DNA of 64,000 nucleotides from Alteromonadaceae bacterium 2753L.S.0a.02 (lineage in GTDB: Bacteria; Pseudomonadota; Gammaproteobacteria; Pseudomonadales; Cellvibrionaceae): assembly GCA_007827375.1 (NCBI GenBank), contig VISH01000002.1, positions 124,001 through 188,000 of the forward strand. Direction: 5' to 3'. Positions 35,185 through 43,878 of this stretch are shown here, in pieces (position 1 is the first letter of the stretch; each line of letters opens with the position of its first letter). Position numbers and translations under genes: made by a program. Under the pieces are notes generated by a model that had not been told where the DNA came from, made no database searches, and worked only from the letters and a program-made list of their open reading frames with translations.

Positions 35185-35525
35185 TAGCCCATTTGCACCT
35201 GTGCTGACGATTGTTCCTCTGGTTTGCCGGCGGCATTTTCCAGCGCATCCTGCGGTTCTTCAGGAGTAACTATCTGTGGCGGTCGTGGCGGTATTTGCGA
35301 GAGGATTTCTTGTTCCAAAACCGGTATACCTCGCTCATCCAGTTGGGCATCAATAATACGCATGCGCAAATCCGGATTTTTTACCGTAAGTTCCACTTTT
35401 TGATTAATGGCTTCGTCGTGGTGTGGCGTGCGATAGATCGCTCGCAAGTCGTTGCCGTAACCCCAGTTACCAGATTTCTCAAGGAGCAGGTGTTCTTGAT
35501 TGATAAGCAGAAAAACAGTTGTCAT
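35184..35525 (-). CDS. Small protein coupled to gshA, family not recognised
   Basis: 113 residues starting MTTVFLLINQEHLLLEKSGN. It looks like two beta strands, then DLRAIYRTPHHDEAINQKVEL, RMRIIDAQLDERGIPVLEQEIL, and a disordered Pro/Glu-rich C-terminus (IPPRPPQIVTPEEPQ). There is no signal peptide. The frame opens further upstream (to 35573), but the ATG at 35525 is the natural start because it overlaps the stop of the tiny gene before it as ATGA. Its own stop overlaps the gshA ATG. A link with glutathione synthesis or its regulation is suggested only by this coupling. Confidence 0.65.
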   Translation of the reverse strand: MTTVFLLINQEHLLLEKSGNWGYGNDLRAIYRTPHHDEAINQKVELTVKNPDLRMRIIDAQLDERGIPVLEQEILSQIPPRPPQIVTPEEPQDALENAAGKPEEQSSAQVQMG

Positions 35526-35668
35526 ACAGCACAATACTCGTGTTTTGGATGGTCGTGAGAGAAGCCTTGGCAAGACCGTTTTGCGACCGGTTCCATTGCC
35601 TTAGTTGCTGCGCTCGCGCTCAAGTAGAGCGGTAAGATGAGGGCGACGCTGGTTAAAAACAAGCGCAT
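35522..35668 (-). CDS. Tiny secreted peptide (48 residues), first gene of the gshA operon
   Basis: Begins MRLFLTSVALILPLYLSASA, a textbook signal sequence with an Ala-x-Ala cleavage region, followed by a mature part of about 25 residues. The mature part has two Cys and several His (RSCQGFSHDHPKHEYCAV at the C-terminus). The stop TGA overlaps the ATG of the next gene as ATGA, and that gene overlaps gshA, so the three form an unbroken coupled chain. The ribosome site is weak (AGG). I do not recognise a family. The Cys-His-rich secreted tail could bind metal or form a disulfide, which is inference. Without the signal sequence and the coupling I would not call so short a frame. Confidence 0.55.
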   Translation of the reverse strand: MRLFLTSVALILPLYLSASAATKAMEPVAKRSCQGFSHDHPKHEYCAV

Positions 35669-36059
35669 TATAAACCTGGAAGGTGGGCACCAAGGTTAGT
35701 GATTGTTGGATGTTTGGGTATCGCTTGGCGAAGGGGCCTCGAGGGGCGTCGCAAAAATGCGTCGAATACCGGTAAAAATGTGAAAAAATCTAGCAACTCG
35801 GGGAACCTGACATACCATTCCTCATCCAGCCTGTATAAACTACGCCTTCATGACTATAAATGGCTTCATAAGCTGCTGATTTGAGAGTGATATTGGCGGG
35901 TTTGTGAGTGCTAACTAATAACTTCCGCTGTACTTTGTGTGTTCCTGTTCGACTGAACCCCTGTCGCCCAGGCTGGGAGGTTCGCCAAAACCCCTGCTCA
36001 CGCAAAATACGGTCACGATGGCTTCATCGTCGTGATCTATGCTGTATTTGGAGAAAGCT
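35669..36059 (+). promoter_or_regulatory. Divergent regulatory region between the gshA chain and the gsp operon
   Basis: About 390 bases without a supported gene. It must hold the promoters of both operons. An extended -10-like TGTATAAAC lies at 35832-35840 on the plus strand without a good -35. A hairpin with one bulge, TCACGATG-GCTT-CATCGTcGTGA (36013-36035), ends 24 bases before the gspC start and could shape its leader. Nothing else stands out. Confidence 0.35.
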
Positions 36060-37049
36060 GTGGCAACATCGTTTGCTGACAATCCTCTGCTCTACAAGGC
36101 TAACCACTATGGGGCCCACGCAGTTACGTATATGCGCTCATTACCGCTCGACTTTTGGCGTAATGGGGTGTTTTATCTGGCTGTTTTTTGGATTGTCCAC
36201 AGTCTTGCAGGCCTTTTCTGGCTGGTTTTCCCGGTTCCCACCCCCCCTCAACCTTCTCGCCTGGCTGCACCGGTTGCGGTGGAATCAAGCTCCCCCGGTA
36301 CCACGGTGCAAGTGGATGTGGCTGAAATTCAATCGTTGAAATTATTTGGTGACGCCGCCAATGCGCCAGCGGTGGAACCCGTGTCGGAAGAGCAACCGGT
36401 CGCGGCAGCTGAGGGGATCGAAGATGAGGCCGCCACAACGCGACTAAGCTTGAAGTTACACGGCGTAATCGCCAGTAGCGACCAGGATCAGGCCCGGGCC
36501 ATTATCGACAACGGTAGCGAGCAGGGCTTATATCGCATTGGAGAAGAGTTGCCTAAAAATCCCGGCGTGAAACTTGCCAAAGTGCTCGAAGAGCGTGTGA
36601 TTCTGGATAACAAAGGCAAATATGAAAGCTTGTGGCTTTACTCCGAAGAAGACTTCAAAAAGTCGATAAACAGTCGCAAAAATTCCTACAAAGTTTCGCC
36701 AGATCAACCGCGCAGCCCGATGGCGCGCAACGATCAACCGGTGCGCCGTAGCATTGCACCGGAGCAGATTCCCAAATCCATCAGTGATGTGGTGCGCTTT
36801 AGTGTTCACCGTGAAGATGGACAGATGGTTGGGTACAAAATTCGCCCTGGTCGCGATAAGCAGTTGTTTGATCAGGTGGGGCTGAAAGCCGGTGATATTG
36901 TCACCAATGTGAATGGTCGGGCGATGACCGACCCAAAACAATTACGTGAAGTTTATCAGGAACTCAAAACCGCAACCGAAGCCAATTTGGGCGTGCGTCG
37001 CGGAGACGAAGAACTACAAATAACAATCAGAGTCGACAATGGTGGGTAA
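36060..37049 (+). CDS. gspC: Type II secretion inner-membrane protein GspC
   Basis: Bitopic inner-membrane protein linking the assembly platform to the secretin GspD. One membrane helix lies near residues 38-60 (NGVFYLAVFWIVHSLAGLFWL). The periplasmic homology region follows (LKLHGVIASSDQDQARAIIDN, IGEELPKNPGVKLAKVLEERVIL). The C-terminal PDZ domain has GYKIRPGRDKQLFDQVGLKAG and DIVTNVNGRAMTDPKQL. I prefer the GTG at 36060, which has GGAG seven bases upstream, giving 329 residues; an ATG at 36039 is in frame but lacks a ribosome site. It overlaps gspD by 11 bases. Confidence 0.92.
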   Translation: MATSFADNPLLYKANHYGAHAVTYMRSLPLDFWRNGVFYLAVFWIVHSLAGLFWLVFPVPTPPQPSRLAAPVAVESSSPGTTVQVDVAEIQSLKLFGDAANAPAVEPVSEEQPVAAAEGIEDEAATTRLSLKLHGVIASSDQDQARAIIDNGSEQGLYRIGEELPKNPGVKLAKVLEERVILDNKGKYESLWLYSEEDFKKSINSRKNSYKVSPDQPRSPMARNDQPVRRSIAPEQIPKSISDVVRFSVHREDGQMVGYKIRPGRDKQLFDQVGLKAGDIVTNVNGRAMTDPKQLREVYQELKTATEANLGVRRGDEELQITIRVDNGG

Positions 37050-39033
37050 AACCGTGTTCAAGCATTTTCGTGTCATCTTCTGTATGACCATTGTTCTGTG
37101 TGCCGCAACCGCGTGGGCGCAGCAGCAAACCTGGACGGTGAATTTTAAAGATTCGGATATTAACGAAGTGATTAAATTCGTGGCCGAAGTCACCGGTAAA
37201 ACACTGGTTATCGACCCGCGCGTAAAAGGGCGCGTTAAAGTTATTTCGCAGAAGCCTCTCAATGAACGCGAATTAATGGAGCTGTTCCGCTCGGTGCTTG
37301 AAGTGCACGATTTCACCATTGTTGAAGTGGGTAACGTGGTGCGTGTGGTTCCGCTGAAGGATGCTCGCTCGTCGCCACTGCCGGTTCGTGATAACCCCGA
37401 GTTCGATGAAGGTTACGTCACTCAGGTTATCCAATTAAAAAATATTGCCGCAGCTAAGGTGCTGCCGGTGTTGCGTCCGCTGGTTCCGCAGCATTCGCAC
37501 TTGGCCGCTTACGACCCCAGTAACGCCATTGTGGTTTCCGATACTGCTGCCAACATCGAACGCATCAAAGAAGTGATTGAAAAAATCGACACCGCTGCAA
37601 TGCCGGTGACGGAAGTGATCGAGTTGAAATACGCCGACTCAGAAGCCCTGGTGGCGACGCTTACCAAGCTAGATCGGGCCGGTAACAAGGGGGCGCCGCA
37701 GTCTAATCAGATTCAGATGGTGGCCGACAAACGCAACAATGCGATTCTCCTAAGTGGTGAAGATTTACAGCGTCAGCGACTTAAGCGATTGATCTATCGT
37801 CTCGATCGGCCACAACTGCAAACTGGCAATGTGCGCGTGGTTTACCTGGAGTATGCCACTGCCAAAGACGTTGCCGTGGTGCTGGGCAAGGTCGTGCAAA
37901 ATATGTCGAAGATGAGCCCCGGTGGCGACAAGGGCGGCGGTACGCGTCAGGGCGCCACGGTCGAGGCCGATGAAGCCACCAACTCGCTACTCATTACCGC
38001 TGAAGGCGACCAGCTTGATGCGATTATGGCGGTAGTCGAGCGCCTCGATATTCGCCGCGCTCAAGTGCTCGTGGAAGCCATTATTGTGGAAATGCAGTTG
38101 GGTGAAGAGGAAAGTCTTGGTATCGATTGGATGTTCCAGAATGCCACTAAGGGCATTCTTGGCTCGTCTCTTAGTGGCGGTACAGCCATTGCGGGAGTTG
38201 CAGCTGCGATTTTTGGTGACGCAGCATCGGCCACAGAAAATCTAGCCGCAGCATTGTCGCAATCCCAGGGACAATCGTTTGGTGTCGGTGGTAACACCGG
38301 AAACGAAGATTTCCTGGTGCTGGTGAACTTCCTGCAATCCAACAGCAACGCCAACATCCTCTCGACACCCACACTACTCACTATGGATAACAATGAAGCC
38401 ATGATTTCTGTGGGTCAGAACGTACCTTTTGTGACCGGTAGTTTTACCAACGCTGGCGGCAATGGCGGCACTAACCCCTTCCAAACCATTCAGCGTGAAG
38501 ATGTGGGTATCACCCTCACGGTCACACCGCACGTGAACGAAGGCGATAAGGTGATCATGGATATCAAGCAGGAAATATCCAGTGTTGAAAAAGACGCGGG
38601 TGTCGCCTCCGACGTAATTACCAACCAACGTAAAGTCGAAACCCAGGTAATGGCCCGCGACGGTTCCGTGGTGGTGCTGGGCGGTTTGATTCGCGACGAG
38701 TTACAGCGTGGCGAAAATCGTGTGCCTGTGTTGGGCAGTATTCCGGTGATGGGGCGTTTGTTCCGCTCTAACACCGAGAGTTTGCGTAAAACCAATCTGA
38801 TGATTTTTATTCGCCCGACCATTATTCGTGATGACGAAACACTCGAGGGTGCGACTGCTGAAAAATACAGCTACATACGCGACCTGCAATTGATGCAAAG
38901 CGGTGATCGACCCTTGCAGATAACACCCGATATGTTGCAAATGTTGCCCGATCTGGAAACCCAAGATCTGCATATGCCAGACGAGCGCACATCGCTTTCA
39001 ACCAACCAAAAGCGCAAAACCAAGAAGAAGTAG
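37039..39033 (+). CDS. gspD: Type II secretion outer-membrane secretin GspD
   Basis: Forms the outer-membrane exit channel, 664 residues. The signal peptide (VIFCMTIVLCAATAWAQ) is followed by N0 (WTVNFKDSDINEVIKFVAEVTGKT), N1-N3 ring domains (IQLKNIAAAKVLPVLRPLVPQ, TEVIELKYADSEALVATLTKL, NVRVVYLEYATAKDVAVVLG) and the secretin core. The core contains QVLVEAIIVEMQLGEE, NILSTPTLLTMDNNEAMISVG, VGQNVPFVTGS and VVLGGLIRDE. The C-terminal tail past residue 630 is Lys-rich (SLSTNQKRKTKKK) and might serve as a pilotin-binding region; no pilotin gene gspS is in the window. Confidence 0.97.
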   Translation: MVGKTVFKHFRVIFCMTIVLCAATAWAQQQTWTVNFKDSDINEVIKFVAEVTGKTLVIDPRVKGRVKVISQKPLNERELMELFRSVLEVHDFTIVEVGNVVRVVPLKDARSSPLPVRDNPEFDEGYVTQVIQLKNIAAAKVLPVLRPLVPQHSHLAAYDPSNAIVVSDTAANIERIKEVIEKIDTAAMPVTEVIELKYADSEALVATLTKLDRAGNKGAPQSNQIQMVADKRNNAILLSGEDLQRQRLKRLIYRLDRPQLQTGNVRVVYLEYATAKDVAVVLGKVVQNMSKMSPGGDKGGGTRQGATVEADEATNSLLITAEGDQLDAIMAVVERLDIRRAQVLVEAIIVEMQLGEEESLGIDWMFQNATKGILGSSLSGGTAIAGVAAAIFGDAASATENLAAALSQSQGQSFGVGGNTGNEDFLVLVNFLQSNSNANILSTPTLLTMDNNEAMISVGQNVPFVTGSFTNAGGNGGTNPFQTIQREDVGITLTVTPHVNEGDKVIMDIKQEISSVEKDAGVASDVITNQRKVETQVMARDGSVVVLGGLIRDELQRGENRVPVLGSIPVMGRLFRSNTESLRKTNLMIFIRPTIIRDDETLEGATAEKYSYIRDLQLMQSGDRPLQITPDMLQMLPDLETQDLHMPDERTSLSTNQKRKTKKK

Positions 39034-39037
39034 TGTC

Positions 39038-40555
39038 ATGAATTTGAACGACGAACCCGTAACAGACTTGCTCGCCGAGGTCGCGGAGCCGGAAGAGCAG
39101 CAAACAGTTGCAACCCGTTTGCCGTTTTCTTTTGCCACCAACTACGGTGTTATGTTGCACGAAGGGCGGGTCTTGCATCGCCCCGGTGTTACCGCGCAGA
39201 CCCTGCTGGAAGTGCGACGCTTCCTGGGGCGCCCGTTCGAAATCGAAGAACTCGAAACTGAAGCCTTTAAGGCGCGGCTTACCCGCGTGTATCAAAGTAC
39301 CGACGGCGAAGCATTACAAGCGGTGGAAGATATGGGTGCTGAGTTCGACCTCACCGCCCTGGCCGACGATATTCCCGACGACAGTGAGCTGCTCTCCGGT
39401 GATGGTGATGCTCCCGTTATTCGCCTGATTAACGCGGTGCTTTCGCAAGCCGTGCAGGAGCAGGCCTCGGATATCCATGTCGAGCCCTATGAAGACCGAG
39501 TATCGATACGTTTTCGTGTCGATGGCATTCTCGCGGAGGTGCTGTCTCCCAAACCGCAATTGGCACCGGTGCTGGTGTCTCGCCTCAAGGTTATGGCGCG
39601 GCTCGATATTGCCGAAAAACGAATTCCTCAGGATGGCCGTATCACGGTAAAACTCGCTGGCCACGCGGTGGATATTCGTGTGTCCACAATCCCGTCAGCA
39701 CACGGCGAACGGGTGGTGCTGCGTCTGCTTGATCAGGCGGCGGGGCAGTTGTCGCTCGAACAGTTGCGAATGCCGGTGATGGTCACCGATGCCTTTAAAG
39801 ACGCCCTGCACAAACCCCACGGCATTATTCTGGTAACCGGGCCAACCGGTTCTGGTAAAACAACCTCGTTGTATGCGGGTATCAGCCACCTCAACAGTCG
39901 CACGCGCAACATCCTCACGGTGGAAGATCCCATCGAATACCTGTTACCCGGTATTGGTCAGACCCAGGTGAACACCAAAGTGGATATGACATTCGCCCGT
40001 GGCCTGCGAGCTATTCTGCGTCAGGACCCGGACGTCGTGATGATCGGTGAGATCCGCGACCAGGAAACCGCATCCATCGCGGTACAGGCCAGTTTAACGG
40101 GCCACTTGGTGCTCTCGACTCTGCACACCAACACCGCAATAGGTGCGGTCACCCGCTTGCAGGACATGGGAGTAGAACCCTTTCTATTGTCGTCCAGTTT
40201 GGAAGCTCTTATGGCGCAGCGTCTGGTGCGTTTACTTTGTAATCAATGCAAAGAGCCGGTCTTGTCGGGTGAGTCAGAACTGGTGCGCCTCGGCATTCCC
40301 GAGGGCAGTCAGGTGTACCGTCCGGTGGGATGCGATCACTGCCACAGTTCCGGTTACCGGGGCCGTGCCGGTCTGTACGAATTTATCAACGTCGACGACC
40401 AGTTGCGCCAGCTGGTGCACGAAGGCGCTGGCGAACAGGCGATGCTGGCGCACGCGCGAACCTACAGCAAATCTATCGACCAATCGGGTCGTGAGAAAGT
40501 GTTGTCTGGAGAAACCAGTGTTGAAGAAGTGTTGCGGGTAACGGCAGTTTCCTGA
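39038..40555 (+). CDS. gspE: Type II secretion ATPase GspE
   Basis: Cytoplasmic hexameric ATPase powering pseudopilus assembly, 505 residues. An N-terminal domain binds GspL. The catalytic part has ASDIHVEPYEDRVSIRFRVDG, Walker A VTGPTGSGKTTSLYAG, the Asp box ILTVEDPIEY, Walker B DPDVVMIGEIRD and the His box GHLVLSTLHTNTA. A zinc-binding tetracysteine site lies near the C-terminus (CNQCKEP and CDHCHSSGYRGRAG). The stop overlaps the gspF start as TGATG. Confidence 0.97.
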   Translation: MNLNDEPVTDLLAEVAEPEEQQTVATRLPFSFATNYGVMLHEGRVLHRPGVTAQTLLEVRRFLGRPFEIEELETEAFKARLTRVYQSTDGEALQAVEDMGAEFDLTALADDIPDDSELLSGDGDAPVIRLINAVLSQAVQEQASDIHVEPYEDRVSIRFRVDGILAEVLSPKPQLAPVLVSRLKVMARLDIAEKRIPQDGRITVKLAGHAVDIRVSTIPSAHGERVVLRLLDQAAGQLSLEQLRMPVMVTDAFKDALHKPHGIILVTGPTGSGKTTSLYAGISHLNSRTRNILTVEDPIEYLLPGIGQTQVNTKVDMTFARGLRAILRQDPDVVMIGEIRDQETASIAVQASLTGHLVLSTLHTNTAIGAVTRLQDMGVEPFLLSSSLEALMAQRLVRLLCNQCKEPVLSGESELVRLGIPEGSQVYRPVGCDHCHSSGYRGRAGLYEFINVDDQLRQLVHEGAGEQAMLAHARTYSKSIDQSGREKVLSGETSVEEVLRVTAVS

Positions 40556-41787
40556 TGGGTGCGTACAGTTATCAGGCGCTGGATGCCAAGGGTAAAAAAG
40601 TTAAGGGCGTAATAGAGGGCGACTCGGAACGTCACGTTCGCTCACAACTGCGTTCCAAACAACTGAAGCCGCTCGCGGTAAAAACCACGCGTCAGCGGGA
40701 AGCGCCCGGAAGTAAACAATCATCCGGTTTTAGCTTGTTTAATCGCCGCCCTCACATGGGTTATCGCGATGTATCCCTGGTTACCCGGCAATTGGCGTCG
40801 CTCGTACAGTCAGGGCTACCTCTTGATGAGGTGCTTGCTTCCACCGCCAAACAGAGTCGCAAGCCGGCGGCAAAGAGCATTATGCTGCAGGTGCGATCAC
40901 GGGTGTTGGAAGGCTTGAGCCTGGCGCAAGCCATGGCAGAAATGCCGAGAGTTTTCGATGGCTTGTATCGCGCGATGGTGCGGGCCGGCGAATCGTCGGG
41001 CTATTTGGGGCCGGTATTGGAGCGGCTCGCCGATTACACCGAGCGCAGTCAGGAAACCAAGCAAAAGCTCAAGTCGGCTATGGTGTACCCAATCATCATG
41101 TTGTGCGTGAGTATTTCCGTGGTCACCCTTCTGATGGTGAAGGTCGTTCCTAATCTGGTGGGTATGTTCGAGCGCAACAAGCAGAGCCTCCCAGTAGTTA
41201 CCGAGTTTTTGATCGGCGCCAGTAATTTCCTGGTGAACTATGGCGTGTTTTTGTTGATAGGTGTAATCGCTGCTTTCATCGCGTTCCAATGGGCATTGAA
41301 AGCCGACTCACGCCGCAAAAAGTGGCATAGCTTGTTGTTGCGAGCGCCGGTTACTGGAAATCTAATTTTGCAGGCGGAGTGCTCGCGCTACGCCAACACT
41401 CTGGGCTTGCTGGCCAACAGTGGTGTACCGCTTTTGGAAGCGTTGCGGATTGCCTCGCAAGTGCTAACCAATCATGAATTAAAGGCCGCCAGTAAAGATG
41501 TCGCGGTGATGGTGCAGGAGGGCTCCAGTCTGCACAAGGCATTGGATGCCGTCGAAGTTTTTCCGCCGTTGTTAGTGCAAATGGCGGCCAGCGGAGAGGC
41601 AAATGGCAAGCTCGCAGAGCAGTTACTGCATGCAGCGCGCAACCAGGAGCGTGAACTGGAATTTACGGTTAACACAGCACTGGGTTTACTCGAGCCGTTT
41701 ATGGTGCTTTTTATGGGCGGCGTAGTGACCTTTATCGTAATTGCTATTTTGTTGCCAATTTTCCAGATGAATCAGCTGGTACATTAA
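40555..41787 (+). CDS. gspF: Type II secretion inner-membrane platform protein GspF
   Basis: Polytopic protein of 410 residues around which the pseudopilus assembles. Two repeated GspF domains (about 75-195 and 275-400), with SLVTRQLASLVQSGLPLDEVL and SRYANTLGLLANSGVPLLEAL as matching starts. Membrane helices are near 175-195, 225-245 and 380-400. The N-terminal YSYQALDAKGKKVKGVIEGDS is the usual cytoplasmic lead-in. Confidence 0.97.
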   Translation: MGAYSYQALDAKGKKVKGVIEGDSERHVRSQLRSKQLKPLAVKTTRQREAPGSKQSSGFSLFNRRPHMGYRDVSLVTRQLASLVQSGLPLDEVLASTAKQSRKPAAKSIMLQVRSRVLEGLSLAQAMAEMPRVFDGLYRAMVRAGESSGYLGPVLERLADYTERSQETKQKLKSAMVYPIIMLCVSISVVTLLMVKVVPNLVGMFERNKQSLPVVTEFLIGASNFLVNYGVFLLIGVIAAFIAFQWALKADSRRKKWHSLLLRAPVTGNLILQAECSRYANTLGLLANSGVPLLEALRIASQVLTNHELKAASKDVAVMVQEGSSLHKALDAVEVFPPLLVQMAASGEANGKLAEQLLHAARNQERELEFTVNTALGLLEPFMVLFMGGVVTFIVIAILLPIFQMNQLVH

Positions 41788-41813
41788 ATTTTTTGATTGA
41801 AGTGGGTGAAAAC

Positions 41814-42263
41814 ATGAACACGATAAAAACTAACAAAGGTTTCAGCCTTATCGAAATTATGGTGGTGTTGGTCATTATGGGCTTACTGGCATCGATTGTG
41901 GCGCCGAATGTCATGGATGTGCTTTCTGGCAGTAAAGTTCAGAAAGTACAGGCTGATTTCGCCAACATCGAAACCGCCCTCAAAATGTACAAACTCGATA
42001 ACTTTATGTATCCCAGTACCGAACAGGGGCTTGAGGCGTTGGTGAGCCGCCCGAGCTCATCGCCGGAGCCTAAAAACTGGCGCAAGGGCGGTTACCTTGA
42101 TGAACTCCCCATGGACCCCTGGGATAACGAATACCTGTATTTGAGCCCCGGTGAAGGCCACGCTTACGAAATTTATACCCTGGGTGCTGATGGTGTGCGT
42201 GGCGGTGAAGAAGAAGGTATGGATATTTCCAACTGGGATAAACCCGGCGACGGCGGTCAGTAA
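41814..42263 (+). CDS. gspG: Major pseudopilin GspG
   Basis: Main subunit of the type II pseudopilus, 149 residues as a precursor. The class III signal is MNTIKTNKG followed by FSLIEIMVVLVIMGLLAS, with the prepilin cleavage Gly at 9, Phe at 10 and the essential Glu five residues into the mature chain. The calcium-binding C-terminal region DPWDNEYLYLSPGEGHAYEIYTLGADGVRGG is typical. ATG 41814 has GGGTGA upstream and matches the short leader expected. The prepilin peptidase (gspO/pilD) needed to process it is not in this window. Confidence 0.96.
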   Translation: MNTIKTNKGFSLIEIMVVLVIMGLLASIVAPNVMDVLSGSKVQKVQADFANIETALKMYKLDNFMYPSTEQGLEALVSRPSSSPEPKNWRKGGYLDELPMDPWDNEYLYLSPGEGHAYEIYTLGADGVRGGEEEGMDISNWDKPGDGGQ

Positions 42264-42289
42264 TCCGTTGCGTTAGAGGTTGGCCGCAC

Positions 42290-42853
42290 GTGCGACGCTA
42301 CGACGCGGGCTTTACGCTCCTTGAAATACTCGTGGTTCTGGTGGTGGTCGCAGTTGCAATGGGCGGCGCATCCCTCGCGATAGATTCCGGCGGGCCCGAA
42401 AAAGAGCTGGGCGATATGGTGGAAAAATTTACCGCTTATGCGGAGCACGCTAGTGAGATGGCGGTGTTGAGCGGCGAGCCGATGGGGCTCTTACTGGAAC
42501 CACCTTCCTGGCAGTCTGAAAATTTGGATGCGGGGTGGCGGTTTCGCTGGCAAAAACTGACTTACGAGGGCTGGGTGGATTACGAATACCTTCCCCCAGT
42601 GAACATACCCAACACCATCAACCTGTTCGTCACGATTGAAGGTGAGTTGTGGGAATGGGAAGACGCCCCCAAAGTAAAGTTGCCAGCTATAGCTTTTTAC
42701 CCGGGCGGGGACCTTACTTATTTTGAAATAGAGTTTTTGCTGGATGATTTTTCCGAAACCAGCGAACACGTCAAAGTGGATGAATGGGGCCGCATCGTTT
42801 GGGTCGAAAAAGAAGAGATGATGCAGCAGTTGGAAGAGGAGCTTAACGATTAG
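42290..42853 (+). CDS. gspH: Minor pseudopilin GspH
   Basis: 187-residue minor pseudopilin. GTG start, leader MRRYDAG then FTLLEILVVLVVVAVAMGGASLA with Glu at mature position 5. The soluble part (LSGEPMGLLLEPPSWQSENLDAGWRF, IAFYPGGDLTYFEIEF) matches GspH. The end overlaps gspI by one base (TAGTG). Confidence 0.92.
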   Translation: MRRYDAGFTLLEILVVLVVVAVAMGGASLAIDSGGPEKELGDMVEKFTAYAEHASEMAVLSGEPMGLLLEPPSWQSENLDAGWRFRWQKLTYEGWVDYEYLPPVNIPNTINLFVTIEGELWEWEDAPKVKLPAIAFYPGGDLTYFEIEFLLDDFSETSEHVKVDEWGRIVWVEKEEMMQQLEEELND

Positions 42854-43260
42854 TGAATACCCGTCGCAGCCAAGGCTTTACGCTGCTCGAAGCGATGATT
42901 GCTTTGTTTGTGGTGGGTGTTGCGTTGGTGGCATTGGTGCAGCGCATCCAGTCGGTATCTGACAACACCGGTTATATCGAAGAAAAAACCTTCGCCTATT
43001 GGATTGCGCAAAACAAAATGGAAGAAATATTTTTGGATTACCGAATTAAAAAGCAGTTTCCAAGAACTGAAACCAACGACAAAGAAGAATTCGCCGGCAA
43101 AGAATGGTACTGGGAACTTAAACCCGAAGTGCGACCCACAGAGCTTGGCAATATGTATCGTTTGGAAGTGCGGGTGGGTAATGGCCCGGATGACATACTG
43201 GCCTCTGTAGCAGGTTTGCTCCATGAAGATAAAACGCAGCAAGTACAGCAGGTACAGTAG
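42853..43260 (+). CDS. gspI: Minor pseudopilin GspI
   Basis: 135-residue minor pseudopilin that initiates the pseudopilus tip with GspJ and GspK. Leader MNTRRSQG then FTLLEAMIALFVVGVALVAL. The conserved segment YWIAQNKMEEIFLDYRIKKQ follows. GTG start overlaps the gspH stop; the 3' end overlaps gspJ by 38 bases in another frame. The C-terminal Gln/Val-rich QQVQQVQ is encoded in that overlap. Confidence 0.93.
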   Translation: MNTRRSQGFTLLEAMIALFVVGVALVALVQRIQSVSDNTGYIEEKTFAYWIAQNKMEEIFLDYRIKKQFPRTETNDKEEFAGKEWYWELKPEVRPTELGNMYRLEVRVGNGPDDILASVAGLLHEDKTQQVQQVQ

Positions 43261-43870
43261 TCAGTCAGGTTTAACGCTACTCGAGGTGCTGATTGCCACC
43301 TTCATCATGGCAATGATCGCCAGCATGGCATTTGGAACCTTGAGCGTTGCAGATCGTTCGCGCGAAGTTAGCGAAGATCGCATGAAAGATATTCAGCGCA
43401 TCGACCGCGCCTGGTTGATGCTCGAAAATGACTTGCGTAATGCGCTGTCGTACGCCGGGGGTACCGCTTACGGTGATTTGGTGCCGAGTATGCAGGTTGC
43501 TTATGGCGATGAATTTTCGCTGGTATTTTTACGCGGAGGGCGCGCTAATCCTCTGGGTTTTCCGCGTACCGAATTAGCTCGGGTGGGTTACAAGCTGGAT
43601 CAGGATCAGGTGTTATGGCGCTACACCTGGGTTGACCCTTACAACCCCGATGAGGACTTTGCCCGCAAGCAAAAAGTTATCGAGAAAGTAGAAGATCTAA
43701 AAATACAGGCGCTCCCAAAGCAACAAGCCAAGGGTTACAAAGAGGGGCCCTGGGTAGATGAGTGGCCACAGGGGCCACCGGATGTATTTCCACTGGCTTT
43801 GGAAATAACCATCGTATTGGAAGACCGCGGCGAAATTAAACGCTTATTCAGCCTCTCGCCCGGAAAATAA
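43223..43870 (+). CDS. gspJ: Minor pseudopilin GspJ
   Basis: 215-residue minor pseudopilin. Leader of 16 residues ending RYSSQSG, then LTLLEVLIATFIMAMIASMAF with Glu at mature position 5. Core text: LMLENDLRNALSY, SLVFLRGGRANPLGFPRTELARVGY and ALEITIVLEDRGEIKRLFSL. The leader is longer and more basic than those of gspG-I because its 5' end lies within gspI. Confidence 0.93.
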   Translation: MKIKRSKYSRYSSQSGLTLLEVLIATFIMAMIASMAFGTLSVADRSREVSEDRMKDIQRIDRAWLMLENDLRNALSYAGGTAYGDLVPSMQVAYGDEFSLVFLRGGRANPLGFPRTELARVGYKLDQDQVLWRYTWVDPYNPDEDFARKQKVIEKVEDLKIQALPKQQAKGYKEGPWVDEWPQGPPDVFPLALEITIVLEDRGEIKRLFSLSPGK

Positions 43871-43878
43871 GAGGCGCT

